From contig CAMTDV010001633.1 in the NCBI GenBank assembly GCA_947069175.1, forward strand, positions 59,564,102 through 59,628,101: a stretch of DNA of 64,000 nucleotides, in the 5' to 3' direction. Source of the DNA: Scalesia atractyloides. Its lineage: Eukaryota; Streptophyta; Magnoliopsida; Asterales; Asteraceae. The notes beneath the pieces were generated by a model. It was not told the DNA's origin. It saw nothing but the letters and a program-made list of their open reading frames with translations, and did no database searches. Position 1 is the first letter of the stretch. Each line of letters begins with the position of its first letter. A program made the position numbers and the translations under genes. This document shows, piece after piece, positions 1-11,841 of the stretch.

Positions 1-1010
1 AAAGTTTCCCAAATGAAAAACTTTGTGAAACCTATAACAGATTGCAAAACTTTTAAATGATCTAAAGAATTTGGTATTGAGAAGTCAAATGATGAAAAAA
101 AATGTAAAATTTTGGATGCTCTACAAAGAGAATGGAGAAGCCTAACAATGACATTAGCTTCTACTCTAGAGCTAGGAACTATGAGTCTACATGACCTCTA
201 CAGTATTCTTGTTCCCAAAGAAGAAGAGATATATGACAACTCAAACCAAAGAGGAGGATCCATAGCTCTTATTTCAAACTCACAAAGAATACCCGACTTT
301 GATCCACAACCCTCTTATTGCCAAAGTATGGAGAATTCTAGTCCCTCATCAGATTTCTCTGATTTGCTGCGGCAATTGCATTTCTCACCAAAACTTTCAA
401 ACAAAGGCTGAGAGGTGGAAACCATAAGTACCAGAAAAATGACAAAGGGAGGATGGAAGGAAAGTCAAAGGACAAAGTAAAAGCAAAAGTTGTGTGTTAT
501 AAGTGCAAGCAAAGAGGACATTATGCATCAGAATGCAAAAACAAGAAACTGAAAGATGTTGCCTACTATGAGAAAAAGCTAGAAGAAGCCAAAAAGCAAC
601 AACAAGTAAGTTTGATTGCAAGAACAGATGTTTGGTTCACTGATGACTATTCTGATGAAGAAGAAGAGGGAATGGCCAACTTCTGTCTTATGGCAAAGCT
701 TTCTGATGTAGAATCTGAAGGATCCGAACAAAAGGTAAGCTCAAACAATCTTGATCTTGAAAAACAACTAAACAAGCTTATGACAGATTTGAAGAGTTTA
801 CAAGCAAAACAAAATTTAGAAAATAAGAAATCTGATGATTTTCAAAGAACATTGAATAAAGTAATACTTGAAAACCAATTGTTGATTGAGGAAAGCTTGG
901 ACAAAAATGCTAAAATTGAATTCTATGAAAGGAAAGAAGAGATTTACTTAAAAAATATCATGACAAAGAAATCAATGTAAAGGGTTTTCAGCAAGCCAAA
1001 GAGTTTATAA
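1..1010 (+). pseudogene. Degenerate copia gag with CCHC zinc knuckle (element A)
   Basis: Gag forms the particle shell and binds element RNA. Translation shows a C-terminal gag region (112-411), then after a frame change a basic segment leading into a CX2CX4HX4C zinc knuckle (Cys-Tyr-Lys-Cys...His...Cys, 495-536). An acidic tract (DDYSDEEEEG) and a Lys/Glu-rich coiled-coil-like stretch follow, to about 980. In-frame stops and at least one frameshift (near 400) break it. The N-terminal part lies beyond the left edge. Family assignment rests on the zinc knuckle and on the protease that follows; confidence in gag is high, in the lineage low. Confidence 0.8.
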
Positions 1011-1521
1011 ACTTTATTGAATCCACACCAAAGAACAAAGGTGAAGGACTGGGATATGTAAAAGCTAGAATCAGATATCCCACCACCTTCGTCAAAGCTT
1101 CTAATCAGAATTCTGATAAAATTTCATCAGAATCTAATACTAAACTTTGCAAATCAATGAGTTCTGATAACTTTTTCTTGTCATCAGAAATTAACACCAA
1201 ATGGAAGAGGCATGAAACAAAACAAATTTTTCAGAAAACCCAAAAAGATTTCATTCAAAATCCAAAAATATGCAAATCTTCTATCACAGACAAAAGAGTT
1301 AGAAAATTCCAATAAAGAAAACTGTATGTGTGTGGAAATACTAAAGCTAGTTCAACATCATCTCCAAACAAAAGAATCTGTTAATGGCTCAGCATGTAAC
1401 AGAATTTCTAGTGAAAATTCATCATCTGAAGAAGAAAACTTAACTAAATTTCATCAGAAAGAGTACCCAAACAAGTCTAGGTACCAAAAACTCTCTAACT
1501 CTTCCATTTCAGGACCATCAT

Positions 1522-1761
1522 GTGCAGCAGATCTGGTACTGCGACTCAGGAAGCTCCAAGCACATGACTGGGGACTCGAGCTTCCTCGGTAATTTTTTCC
1601 CAAATCTGGGTAAATTTTTAAGTTTGAAAATGGAGTAAAAGGAAGAATGTTGGGTTATGGATGCATTAAGTATGGATCTCTAACCATTGAGAAAGTAGCT
1701 TATGTAAAAGGTTTGAAGTATAACCTACTAAGTTGTGGTCAATTTTGTGACAAGGGTTTTC
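1522..1761 (+). pseudogene. Copia aspartic protease start (element A), truncated by insertion of B
   Basis: The copia protease matures the polyprotein. The motif Trp-Tyr-Cys-Asp-Ser-Gly-Ser-Ser-Lys-His-Met-Thr-Gly is readable from 1534, with the catalytic Asp codon at 1543-1545. A stop at about 1636 and a frame change follow. The second protease block continues from 1647 (GSLTIEKVAYVKGLKYNLLS), typical of the region just before the integrase zinc finger. The frame is cut at 1761 by the TGTTAGG end of element B. The continuation is found at 26510. Confidence 0.8.
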
Positions 1762-2377
1762 TGTTAGGGTTGAACCCTTGCAAAGGAACAAATTATATAG
1801 AGCCAAAACTACATCATAGGATTGATCCAGAATAACAGAGTTTACAACCTCTGATGCAAACCACTATTCCAGTTAATACCACATTACAAGATCTGCTAAA
1901 TACAAGCTCTGCTGTGAAACCTCTGATGAAGACTAACAGTGGATAGGATCATCTGTGTTTCTTTTATATTAATGTAACAATGTCTGTAATAGCAGTGGTT
2001 AGCTTAATCAGTGTTTAGAGTTAGTTAGTTTATTGTTAGTTGTCACTATCAACCCTAACATCAGCAAAGATGCTCAGAGATTTGACTTGTAGTATAAATA
2101 GAACAGTACATTGTACTGTTCCAATATCTATCAAAAGATCATTTACGTATTTCCTTCCAATCATCTTTCTTACATCCTGTACTAGCAAACTATCATTAGG
2201 CTGAGGGGTAGTTATGATTCACATGCAAAACTTATAAGTTTGAAAGCATGATGATCAAAGCAATCTTCCATTAGTTGTGATACAAAGTTTTATTCCGCTG
2301 CAAATTCACTCTATTTTATCTTCTTTCATAAACCATTTTCCAAAAAATCACAACTAATTCAATCTCAGATCCTAACA
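1762..2377 (+). repeat. 5' LTR of copia B
   Basis: The 616-bp LTR has TGTTAGG/CCTAACA ends, a 7-bp inverted terminus. It has a TATA box (TATAAATA, 2093-2100) followed directly by an imperfect 21-bp palindrome with 9-bp arms GAACAGTAC/GTACTGTTC (2101-2121). It matches the 3' LTR along its whole length with about 5% substitutions. Confidence 0.95.
2093..2100 (+). promoter_or_regulatory. TATA box in 5' LTR of copia B
   Basis: TATAAATA sits about 285 bp before the LTR end, the usual place for the LTR promoter. The equivalent in the 3' LTR is TATAAAAA at 26220-26227. No initiation site can be assigned from sequence alone. Confidence 0.6.
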
Positions 2378-2379
2378 AT

Positions 2380-2391
2380 TGGTATCAGAGC
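2380..2391 (+). other. Primer-binding site of copia B (initiator Met-tRNA)
   Basis: TGGTATCAGAGC lies two bases after the 5' LTR end. It is complementary to the 3' end of plant initiator methionine tRNA, which primes minus-strand DNA synthesis. Confidence 0.9.
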
Positions 2392-2533
2392 TTGGTCAAT
2401 CAAAATTTGATTTAACAATCAATTTGATTTGAAAGATCAGCTCTCCCGGCTAATTAGTTTGTTTGTTTTCATTGGAAAACAAAGTTTAATTACGTTCAAA
2501 GTTTTTAAAACAAATCTGATTAAAACAATCAGA

Positions 2534-5446
2534 ATGTCTCAAAACACACAGGATTCCAACAACACTGGATCCATGTTTATAAAACCTCTAATGCTTGTTA
2601 GGAACAAGTATTACATATGGCAATGTCGGATGGGTTATATTCTTGCTTAGCAAAACACCGGTTGCTAGAGGTCTGTTGTATTTGGACCACATGTTCCTAT
2701 GGTTCCAAGTACAGAGGACCCCACGAAACAAGTGCCTAAAAGTCCTGAAAATTACTCTGAGCAAGATTTCCAGAAAATTCAGTTAGATGCTAAGGCTTTT
2801 AGCATTGTTGCTTCTGCCTTACCTAACGAAATCTATGTTGGCATGTTGTACTGCAACAGTGAAAAGGAGTTATGGGTTGCCTTGAAAGAGCAATTCGGTG
2901 GTACTAAGGAAGTAATTGAAAACAACAGAGAAGTCTTAAATCAACAATATGAAACTTTTGGTCATGTTAAAGGAGGGTCTCTAACCCAACAGTTCGAACG
3001 ATTTAACTGTCTCATAAGTGAACTTAAGCTGGTAAACGTAGAATTTCCAAATTCGACTGTCAATAGTCGTTTCCTCAGATCATTACCAGATAAGTGGGAC
3101 ACCATACCATAGCTTTCGTGACTCGAACATCTATTGGTTTTAAAGAAATGAACCTCACTCAACTTCATGGTAGGCTCCTCACATATGAGATAGAGCTGAA
3201 CTAGAAAAAGAAGTTACAGGAATCAGGCAAGGTTGCTGGTGATTATACTTTTGGTAACACAACACTTTTAGGCCAAGAAGAGGGTTCTAGTAGGGAAAGG
3301 ATCAGGGTTATGATCATTTTATTGACATAACTTCTGGTGGAAACTTTAACTCTGATTCCTAATCACCCAACTATGCATTTACTGGAAGTGGGGAAAGCCA
3401 AACCTCTGACAATCTTTCCTTTGAGTTGAATGATCTTCAACACTTTGAACCATCTAATTTAGAAGAAATGGACATCTTGCACCAGCTGGCTCTATTAAGT
3501 GTTAGAGCTAGCAAGTTTTATGAAAGACCTGGTAGAAAATTTCCAAGGTTGCATGGGGGGTTGAAAGTTGGGCTGGATAAATAAAAGATTAATTGTTATA
3601 AGTGTAACAGGCCAGGACACTTTGCTAGGGGGTGTAGATCTCAAAATTCTGGACCCATTGTGACACACCCCATTTCTAGACCTCAGCACACACAAAGCAC
3701 TGCTCATTATTCCCAATATACCCCTGCTCCTCAAATGCAAACCACTGCTCATTTTGCACACCCTGCTACCACTGTTCATGTGCACTATGTCCAAACCATT
3801 GTTCCACAAATTCGGTATGTTCAAGCAACACCTCCTCAAGTGCATGTGCAACCTGCACCTCATGTCCCTCAAGTCACTCAAACCACTGCTCCGGTAGAGG
3901 TTAATCAACAAAGCTTTTTCGCACAAGGTTTTGTTGATTGAAGTAGCTTGCCTGAGGAGTTAACTGATGAGAACTTTGCTCTAGTAGCCAAAAATGACTT
4001 AGAAAATGATTTTTGCTTTATGGCTCTAGATACAATCGTTGAAGGTGATGAATCTGTGGAAGAAGTATCTAAATCTGATGTGTCTGAAGTTCATGATGAA
4101 ACAGTGGTTACCAAAGAGAATGTTGATGAAGATGTGAAACCTCTGTCAGATCCATAGGATACCAGTGTGTGTGAAGGTGATTGTGACTGTGCCATGATGG
4201 CTACTGCTAAGGTATCACCTCAGATCCTTAAAGATCTATGTTCAGAAAAATGCATAATTGCTTTTGCTAACTTAAAAGGTGAATGAAAATCTTAGAAACA
4301 AAATTTTAGAAAATGAGTTAAATTTTGAAAAACTCACAAAAGAGTTGAAGACAAAATTGGTTAACAAAGATTCTAAAAGTCTAAACATGAGGCAAGCATA
4401 ACCAAAGATCAACTCCAAACTATGATAGAAAAATATCAAGTTTGCAAAAAGGTGTTGCAATCTACCCAAATCACTTGTGAAAAGTGGGTAGAATCTTGCA
4501 AAGGTTATGAGGTCATGCTTGAAAAGTAGATCAAAAGTAACATAAAATTTGGCATAGGTTTCATGAAAAATGACCAAGTTTCTGAAAATGTTACTGTAAA
4601 TGAATCTGGGTGGTTGAAGTTGTCCCAACAAATCTGGCTGGTGAGGAGATAAAAGTCACTGATAAAAATGGAAACAAAATCATTTTAGAAAAACATGAGG
4701 GGTCCTCAACTCTTGAGGAAGTTGAGAAATATCAATTTAAACCCACATGGTTTGATGAGTGTGACATTCTTGAAAATTTCAAGCCAATGGACTTTTCAAC
4801 CATTGATGGTGTCAAAGCACCAAATGCAAGAGTAATTCCCATTAAAGATCTTCCAACGGATGTTACATCATCTGCCGGAAAGAAGTATGAGAATGGAAAG
4901 AAGAAATAAAAGGTTTAAAAATTGTTTTGTGACATCAACAAAACAAGTGTTATACCTAATTCTTCAAAATGCATCATCTATTGGAAAGCAAACCACAAAA
5001 CTCAAGAGTGTGTGTACCTTCAAACCTTTGATATCAAAGTAAAAGAAATTAAATCAAAAGCTCTTGAAAATAAAAGTTCAAGCTCTGCTAGAAATAAATC
5101 TAAGCAGACCTTTGAACCTGTTGAAACATTTGTTACCAAAGCACTGAACAAAACCTCTGTTCCCAGAGAGGTACAAGTGACAGATGCACCCCCTACAAAC
5201 AGATATCCAAGAGGATATGGCCAACCTATTTATCAAAAGGTTCCTCTTAGTTATGAGGGTTACAAAAAACCCTCAAAGCCAAGAGTCAATAGGCATCCTC
5301 ATGGTTACCAACATCTGACAAGAAATGGTCCACAACAGAGGTTACAAAGACCAAACCAAACCACTGTTCATATTCTTGAATTTGAGATTGGACAATCTGT
5401 GACCCCATCCAAAGCCATTTTGGCTTTGGAGACCCACCTAAACTAA
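2534..5446 (+). pseudogene. Degenerate long gag region of copia B
   Basis: The likely start is ATG at 2534 (MSQNTQDSNN), the first good ATG after the primer site. A gag domain follows (2699-3112) with a readable helix-rich core. A CCHC knuckle (Cys-Tyr-Lys-Cys...Gly-His...Cys) lies at about 3597-3638. Next comes a Gln/Pro/His-rich segment (3660-3938), an acidic stretch (3948-4157), a charged region to 4909, and a basic domain (4922-5446) containing a degraded second knuckle (NHKTQEC). Many stops and frameshifts interrupt it. A gag of close to 1,000 codons is long for copia and helps explain the element size. Confidence 0.8.
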
Positions 5447-8019
5447 TTGTTTACTAATGTGCATGGAGCTTCTACTTGCCTTGATAGTTTATGGTATGTA
5501 GATAGTGGAGGCTCCAGGCACATGACAGGATGTAGAGCCCTCCTCAAAGATTTCATGGGACATGGAGGGGGTGATATATCCTTTGGTAACAATTCAAAAG
5601 GGAAGGTGTTGGGATCAGGATCTGTTCAGGCTGGGAAACTCAAATTTGAACATGTAAATCTCATTGATAATCTAAAATTCAACTTGCTGAGTGTTTCACA
5701 AAATGAGTGACAAAGGATATGGATCCTTCTTTACAAAGAAAACATGTCAAATTGTGGGACCAAAAGTTGTTAAAAAGATTGATCAAATTATTGCTGAGAG
5801 CAAAGCACAACTTGATGCTCATAGGAGTGGAAATGTGTATGTGGTGGATATGTTGAAAGATAATCCAATGTCCAATGCATGCCTGTTCTCAGTTGCTTCA
5901 AGCAAAGAGACAGAGTTATGGCATAGAAGACTTAGACACACAAATCTGAAAACTATCACCACTCTCTCAAAACAAAATCTTGTTAGAGGATTGCCTTCAT
6001 CACAATTTACTTGTGAAGAACATTGTGTATCCTGTTTAAAAGGAAAACAACATTAAAGTTCTTACAAGTCAATTGAAGAGTCCAAAACAACCTTGTGGTT
6101 GCAATTGCTAAACATGGATTTGTTTGGCATTGTAAAAATCATGAGCCTTAAAAAGAAAAGATATTATTGTAGATGATTTTTCAAGGTTCACATGGACATT
6201 TTTCATGCACTCTAAAGATGAAACTGCAGGCATTTTGCAAAATTTTGTTAAACAAGTTGAAAAGCAATTTGACCTTCCAGTAAAAAATTTTAGGAGTGAT
6301 AATGGGACAGAGTTTAGGAATAAGGAGTTGGATGCCTTCTATGAGTCAAAAGGGATTGTTAGACAGTATAGCATCCAAAGGAATACAGAACAAAATGGGG
6401 TGGTTGAAAGGAAAAACAGGACTTTAATTGAATCTACAAGAACAATGCTTGCAGACTCAGGTTTACCCTTGTCTTTTTAGGCAGAGGCTGTAAACACTGC
6501 TTGCTATGTGCAGAACAGAGTTTTGATCAATCCCATGCATCTAAAGACTGCCCATGAAATTCTTTACAAAATCAAACCTGTGATCACATATTTCAAAATC
6601 TTTGGCTGCCCGTGTTTTATTTTAAACTTATTAGATTCAATCTTAAAGTTTGCCGCCAAAGTAGATTGTGGTTATTTCCTGGGATACTCAACCACTGCTA
6701 AAGCCTACAGAGTTTTTAGCTCTAGGACCAAGTGTGTTGAAGAAACTTTGAATGTAAAGTTCAATGAACTTTTTTCGTTGAAAATCCCAGCAAATCCTGC
6801 TGAACTGTTTGATCTAGATAAATTTACATTTGAAGATGTGTCTATCAAGACTAACCATGCAAGTACATCACAATATTCTCATCAAGATCATGGATATGAC
6901 AGTGTTCTTCCACAATTCAAAGTCAATCCATCCATCAGAGGATCAGATGTTAACAACAACTATGTAAACTCTGCCACAATTGGATCAACAGTGGTTGATC
7001 CTCAAACCTCTGCCAGCTCATAAAATCAAACCACGGTTGATAAAAGTCCATTCTCTGTGAACAAAAATCAACAATCTCACACACCCATCCCTCCTATACC
7101 TCCACCTCCATTTCAAACAGATGTTGGCTCTTCAAAATTGCCAACATATGTTAGCTCAGATGACTCTCATCTACAGCCTTCACCTCAAAATGCCATCATT
7201 CCATATAAGGGAGATCTTATCTTCCTTAGAAGTCATCCATATGATCAAATAATTGGCAACATCAAGGAGGGAGTGCTCACAAGAAGCCAATCCCAAAACA
7301 TTTGTCTTTTTGCTGGCTTTCTGTCGCTCACACAACTGGTCAAGTACCAAGAGGCACTGAAATACAATAGTTGGGTAGAAGCCATGCAAGAAGAGCTCCT
7401 TCAATTCAAAAGACAACAAGTATGGGAACTTGTACCACTGCCTAAGGATGTATGTCCAATTGGCACAAAGTGGGTCTTTAAGAAAAAAACTGATGAAAGG
7501 GGTATTGTTGTCAAGAACAAAGCAAGGCTTATGGTTCAAGGCTATATACAAGAAGAAGGCATTAACTATGATGAAATCTTTGCTCCTGTAGTAAGATTAG
7601 AAGCCATCAGATTGTTCTTAGCCATTGCTGCCAACCACAACATCAAGGTGTTTCAAATGGATATCAAAAGTGCATTCTTGTATGGTAAGATAAAAGAAGA
7701 GGTATATGTTTGTCAACCTCCTAGATTTGAAGATGCATTTTATCCTGATCATGTCTACAAGCTCAACAAAGCTTTGTATGGCTTGAAGCAAGCACCAAGA
7801 GCCTGGTATGAAACTCTTTCCACTTTTCTCTTATCCATTGGTTTCACAAGAGGTAAAATTGATAAAACCTTATTTTTAAAATGGAGAGGAAAAGATTTGA
7901 TGCTTGTCCAAATTTATGTGGATGACATCATTTTGGATCCACATGCACTGCCATGTGTGAAGACTCTAGGCAACTCATGGCAGCAGAGTATGAAATAAGT
8001 GCAATGGGTGAGCTGTAAT
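5447..8019 (+). pseudogene. Copia B pol, first part: protease, integrase, most of reverse transcriptase
   Basis: Protease: Trp-Tyr-Val-Asp-Ser-Gly-Gly, catalytic Asp at 5501-5503. Integrase: zinc-finger residues around 5910-6050 (LWHRRL...CVSC), then catalytic signatures SDNGTEF (about 6294-6314) and EQNGVVERKNR (about 6388-6420). The first catalytic Asp (NMDLFG, about 6112) lies in another frame. Reverse transcriptase from about 7360: FAPVVRLEA, QMDIKSAF and IYVDDII are intact. Stops occur at 6478 and 7021, and the frame ends at 7998. Polymerase palm sequence continues to 8019, where element C inserted; it resumes at 20794. Confidence 0.9.
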
Positions 8020-8024
8020 GTTTT
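8020..8024 (+). other. Left target-site duplication of element C
   Basis: GTTTT here is repeated at 20789-20793 directly after C's 3' LTR. A 5-bp duplication fits gypsy integrase. Confidence 0.85.
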
Positions 8025-10157
8025 TGTGACATCCCACAATTTCAGGTAATTACTATACGTTTTACATATTTCTTATTCCTTGAGAATTATCAAATAATTA
8101 TAAAACATGACGTAGTTTCATGGCAACATTGAAAATTAACGAAACACGAGGGTTTATCTCGTCATTACGGAAAGTTAACTTGGTTAACTTCAAACAAAAT
8201 AATTAGAAACCTGAAATTATAACATGATCTTGATGAATAAGGTTGTTAAAATTGATGATAAATATGTTATATGAGTGATGTTTGCTGAAAATCATATTTA
8301 GAGAGTCCAAAACATATTGTAATTAAGAGCTGAATGCAAACAGAAGCTGATCAGAAATTACAACCGACTTGGGTTGGCTATAACCAGGTCATAAATTGAC
8401 GAAAATTGAATTTTCTTGATCCTAAGACGTGGGATTTCTAAATAGTTTTCAAACGCCGCTGGAATCATAATTTTTCGATGTCGTTTGATATTTTAAATAA
8501 TTTTTCTGTAACGGAGGTCCAGGCTGCATTTTCGGGCAAGAATTAAAGCTTATTACGAATATTAAAACTCGGTCCATATCTAGGTTTATGTCATGCAATT
8601 TATTCAATAGATGGTCTTAGTTGTCATTGCAAATCTCCCACTAGAATTACATCAATCGGATAACCGATGATTTTTAAATAATTTTTTCCCTGAGCTGCAG
8701 TCAGAAAGTGACGAATCTGATTGCTGCTTAGTAAATTATTTTTAGTAAATTATTGGTAATGAGTTAGGCCTTTGAATCCTACACAAGACGAACCCCTCCG
8801 AGGGATGCGTCACATAAAAAGATCATAATTTTTGCAGCCCTGCAAATAGGTTAAACGAGTCTCCCAAAACAGCCTATTTTCAGTGATTCTGGCTTTGCAG
8901 GAAGCATGAACATATAAGAACCGAACTTGCTACTTATAGTATCCATGATTGTTTGTTAATTGTATAAATAGCGTATAACATATCGTAGGAAGGTTGTGAA
9001 CATGGTTATGGAACTATATGATAGAAGTGCCATGTGATTACTTGTTCGTGTGCTAGTTGCTAGACACGTGTAGGACTTTCGTGCTATGCATAAACAAAAT
9101 CTAATAAACCGTGGTAACTATTATAGGGCGTGGTTAATCGCTCTAGACTTCGTACACTTAATCTAATCTTACCGAGCAAAACAAAGGTGCGTTCACAGCC
9201 CCATTTTTATGTGGTTTTAAATACACAGGGGGAGAAAACATGCACCGTTACGGTAATGTAACGCTTTTACTGTTATGTACTAACGAACTATATTGGGAGG
9301 GGTTATGTTATATGATTATGGTCACAAGGAAGCGTTATATCACATTTCCGTCCCCTTAAAACTTACGATGCCGTTAGTATTGAATTATAGCGAAGGGATT
9401 TTTGATAGTACTACTGGGCCCGACAAGCCCCACTCGTGCTAGTCGCGCCAGTTAGACCGAACGTTGATGGTCACGGGTGTAGAATTTTCCTAACACTTAG
9501 CCATGGTTAGTGATAGACCTGGCATAACAGGGACAGCAACGTCGCTTCGGATCGAACACTTTGTTGACATGACCTAGGCTAGCTACCTAAACATATAACA
9601 TAAACTACTAATCAATATAACAACACGATTCGGGTTTTGAATCTGGAACAACTTATTACAACACGATTCAGGTTTTGAATCAGGAATAACCTATAACAAC
9701 ATAATTCAGGTTTTGAATCGGGGAAACTTTCTGATTCGGGTTTGGATCAGGGGATACCTATCATAACATACTGGTTTGGGATTTGAACCAATGGAAACAA
9801 CTTATTTTATATCTGTAAACTGAAACCTGTGAACTTGCTCATCATTGTTGACACTTTTTTTACATGTTTTCTGAGGTAACTAAGATGTTCCGTCTGCTTA
9901 GGAGCATAGCATGAGCATGAAAAACTATTTTGGATGTTATGCATTATGACAATTACTTTGTTAGTTTGGGCGTTTGTTTTTTACGCAAACTTTCACATAC
10001 ATTTACTTACGCTTCCACAATACTACCAATTATTAGTTGTTGTTTCAAAAACTTACTTTTTTCATATAGAGTCATTCGATATGACTAGTGTCTTGGATTC
10101 TTGTTTGTCACGTGCCTCGTTGTAATACCCCGCAAGTGAAATTTTGAGGGTGTGCCA
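8025..10157 (+). repeat. 5' LTR of gypsy C (2,133 bp)
   Basis: It pairs with 15066-20788. It starts TGTGACATCCC and ends GAGGGTGTGCCA. It contains a TATA-like TATAAATA at 8964-8971 and a degenerate ~37-bp minisatellite at 9624-9800. Relative to the 3' LTR it lacks a block of about 465 bp (equivalent to 15256-15700). No coding sequence is seen. Confidence 0.92.
9624..9800 (+). repeat. Minisatellite in LTR of C, ~37-bp unit, about 5 copies
   Basis: Repeats of a unit built on CACGATTCGGGTTTTGAATC followed by a run such as GGAACAACTTATAA. Each unit is a small hairpin (GATTC...GAATC). The same array occurs in the 3' LTR at about 20245-20430, so it predates insertion. Confidence 0.8.
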
Positions 10158-11841
10158 GATTGGTATCAGAGTCACTGGTTATAGAGAACTAGGTTTACAT
10201 ATCACACTAGAAAACGTAAACTATAGCCACAAACCCGACACTAGTATGAAACCAACACAAACGGGAACACATGACTCTCGTACTTATCATGTTACTCTAC
10301 TTCCTACATATTTTGCTACTCTACTTAACAGGCATAACATGGAGTTCTTGATACTTCACCATCATTATCAACTATTCTTCCAGTACCATTGAAGGCGACG
10401 AAGACCCGCGGGAGGATGCGGTACAAGCCTTTCATTGTTCATGGTCAGGAAGGAAACGCAGACTGGAGTTGGTACCCCTATCTGATACGCGATTATATCA
10501 TAGACTAGGAATTTCTTCCCATACCTAAGGAAGTTTCCCTTGTTATCCCAGGAACCTTGCCTCCACTCAAGTAACCATTGGAGGAAGCTTTTACTAGCTT
10601 TGTAGCCTTACTCTACTTCGAGTCCAAGTTCGTGGGCTACGCGTGAGACACACCACGTTTGGGAAGACCTTTGCACTTGTTATTCAGAAAACCCTTGACA
10701 CAAGAGATGTCGACATTCTCTTTCTTTGAACCATGAGTTCACATTTGTTATTGATAATTTCAGATGGTAACTTTGATCATTGCATACTCGAACCTTATTC
10801 TGACTTTGGTGACAGAATGGTTACTTTACTTTGTACCAGTAACTAATGTTAATAAACCAATTCCATCTCTCGGAGTCACCCTCATATGCACGTGTGTTTC
10901 AAGTGCATACCTACATCTACAATCTGTTGGATTAGACTCTCATCGTGCGTGTCCACATGAGATACTACTTGAATCAAACAATTCCTAACTGCTTTTCTAT
11001 ATAACTTTTGGTTGATCAACAGATGGTTGATAACTAAATTTTTGATGACCCTTTTCATTTGACAACACTTTGTACTTGACAATCAAAACTAAGGAACATT
11101 TTAACACATGACAGGAGGAACCAAGGTGAGCATGCAAATCAAATTATCATTACGGGTGCACACATAATAGTAACTTGGGATGCATGTGAATCCTGGTGAA
11201 ACCTAGTGTGTGTGTAAATTGCCTGTCTAAGAATTTCACCATTGGTAGAAATTCTTGTAACTCGCTCGACAACCAGTTGGTGTCGTTAAACTCGATCAGC
11301 GGTTGATAAATCGAACTATCATGTTGGAAAGGTTAACGGACAGGCTATCCTATTAATAATGAAATCCATCATTTTATTTATCACTCATGGATGAGTCCTA
11401 GTGAAAATAAGAATCTAATCAAAACTTTTCAATAAAACCTTCTTCATTGAAACACTGGTAGAATGTAAGGGCAAGCCCGTGGACATCAGGCATAAACGGA
11501 ACGTGAAAAGTTCCTCGTACACTAACACTCTTTGAACTCTGAAAATGATGATGTATTGACCTTACGAGCATACCATTTTGATTATATTTTCGCGTCCTTG
11601 TGATTAAGCCTCTTGAGGATGTATGTGATGTTCCTAATGCTCACGGCTTCGCTCAACCTTTTGAACTTGGTTGCTTACACATTCAACTAGATACACACTT
11701 GATTTTGGAGAATGTATTCTTATTCGCATACGAGCAAGCTCGGCGGCTGGGAAGAACGTCTTGATTAAACCGAAACGCTGCTGACTCAACCAACTACCAC
11801 TCACTTGTCTCCCATTCAACATCAACCTTAGGCCAACTATA
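10158..11841 (+). other. Leader and degenerate gag/protease zone of C; no gene seen
   Basis: The Met-tRNA primer site (TGGTATCAGAG) is at 10161. The following 1.7 kb should hold gag and protease in a complete element. I find no zinc knuckle, no capsid-like frame over about 80 residues, and no DTGA-type protease motif. Only the tail of a protease-like domain is suggested just after 11842. Either gag has decayed or this is a gag-deleted derivative. Confidence 0.6.

Larger units (their letters stand above)
1..1761 (+). mobile_element. Copia element A, left part (gag and protease), split by element B
   Basis: This is the left half of a Ty1/copia retrotransposon. Its gag and the start of its protease lie here; integrase and reverse transcriptase resume at 26510. 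The break is exact: TTTTC at 1757-1761 is repeated at 26505-26509 and brackets element B. No 5' LTR is visible, so the element begins outside the window. All reading frames are broken. The acidic stretch after the zinc knuckle and the large gag recall SIRE-like copia elements, but that lineage call is a guess. Confidence 0.85.
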
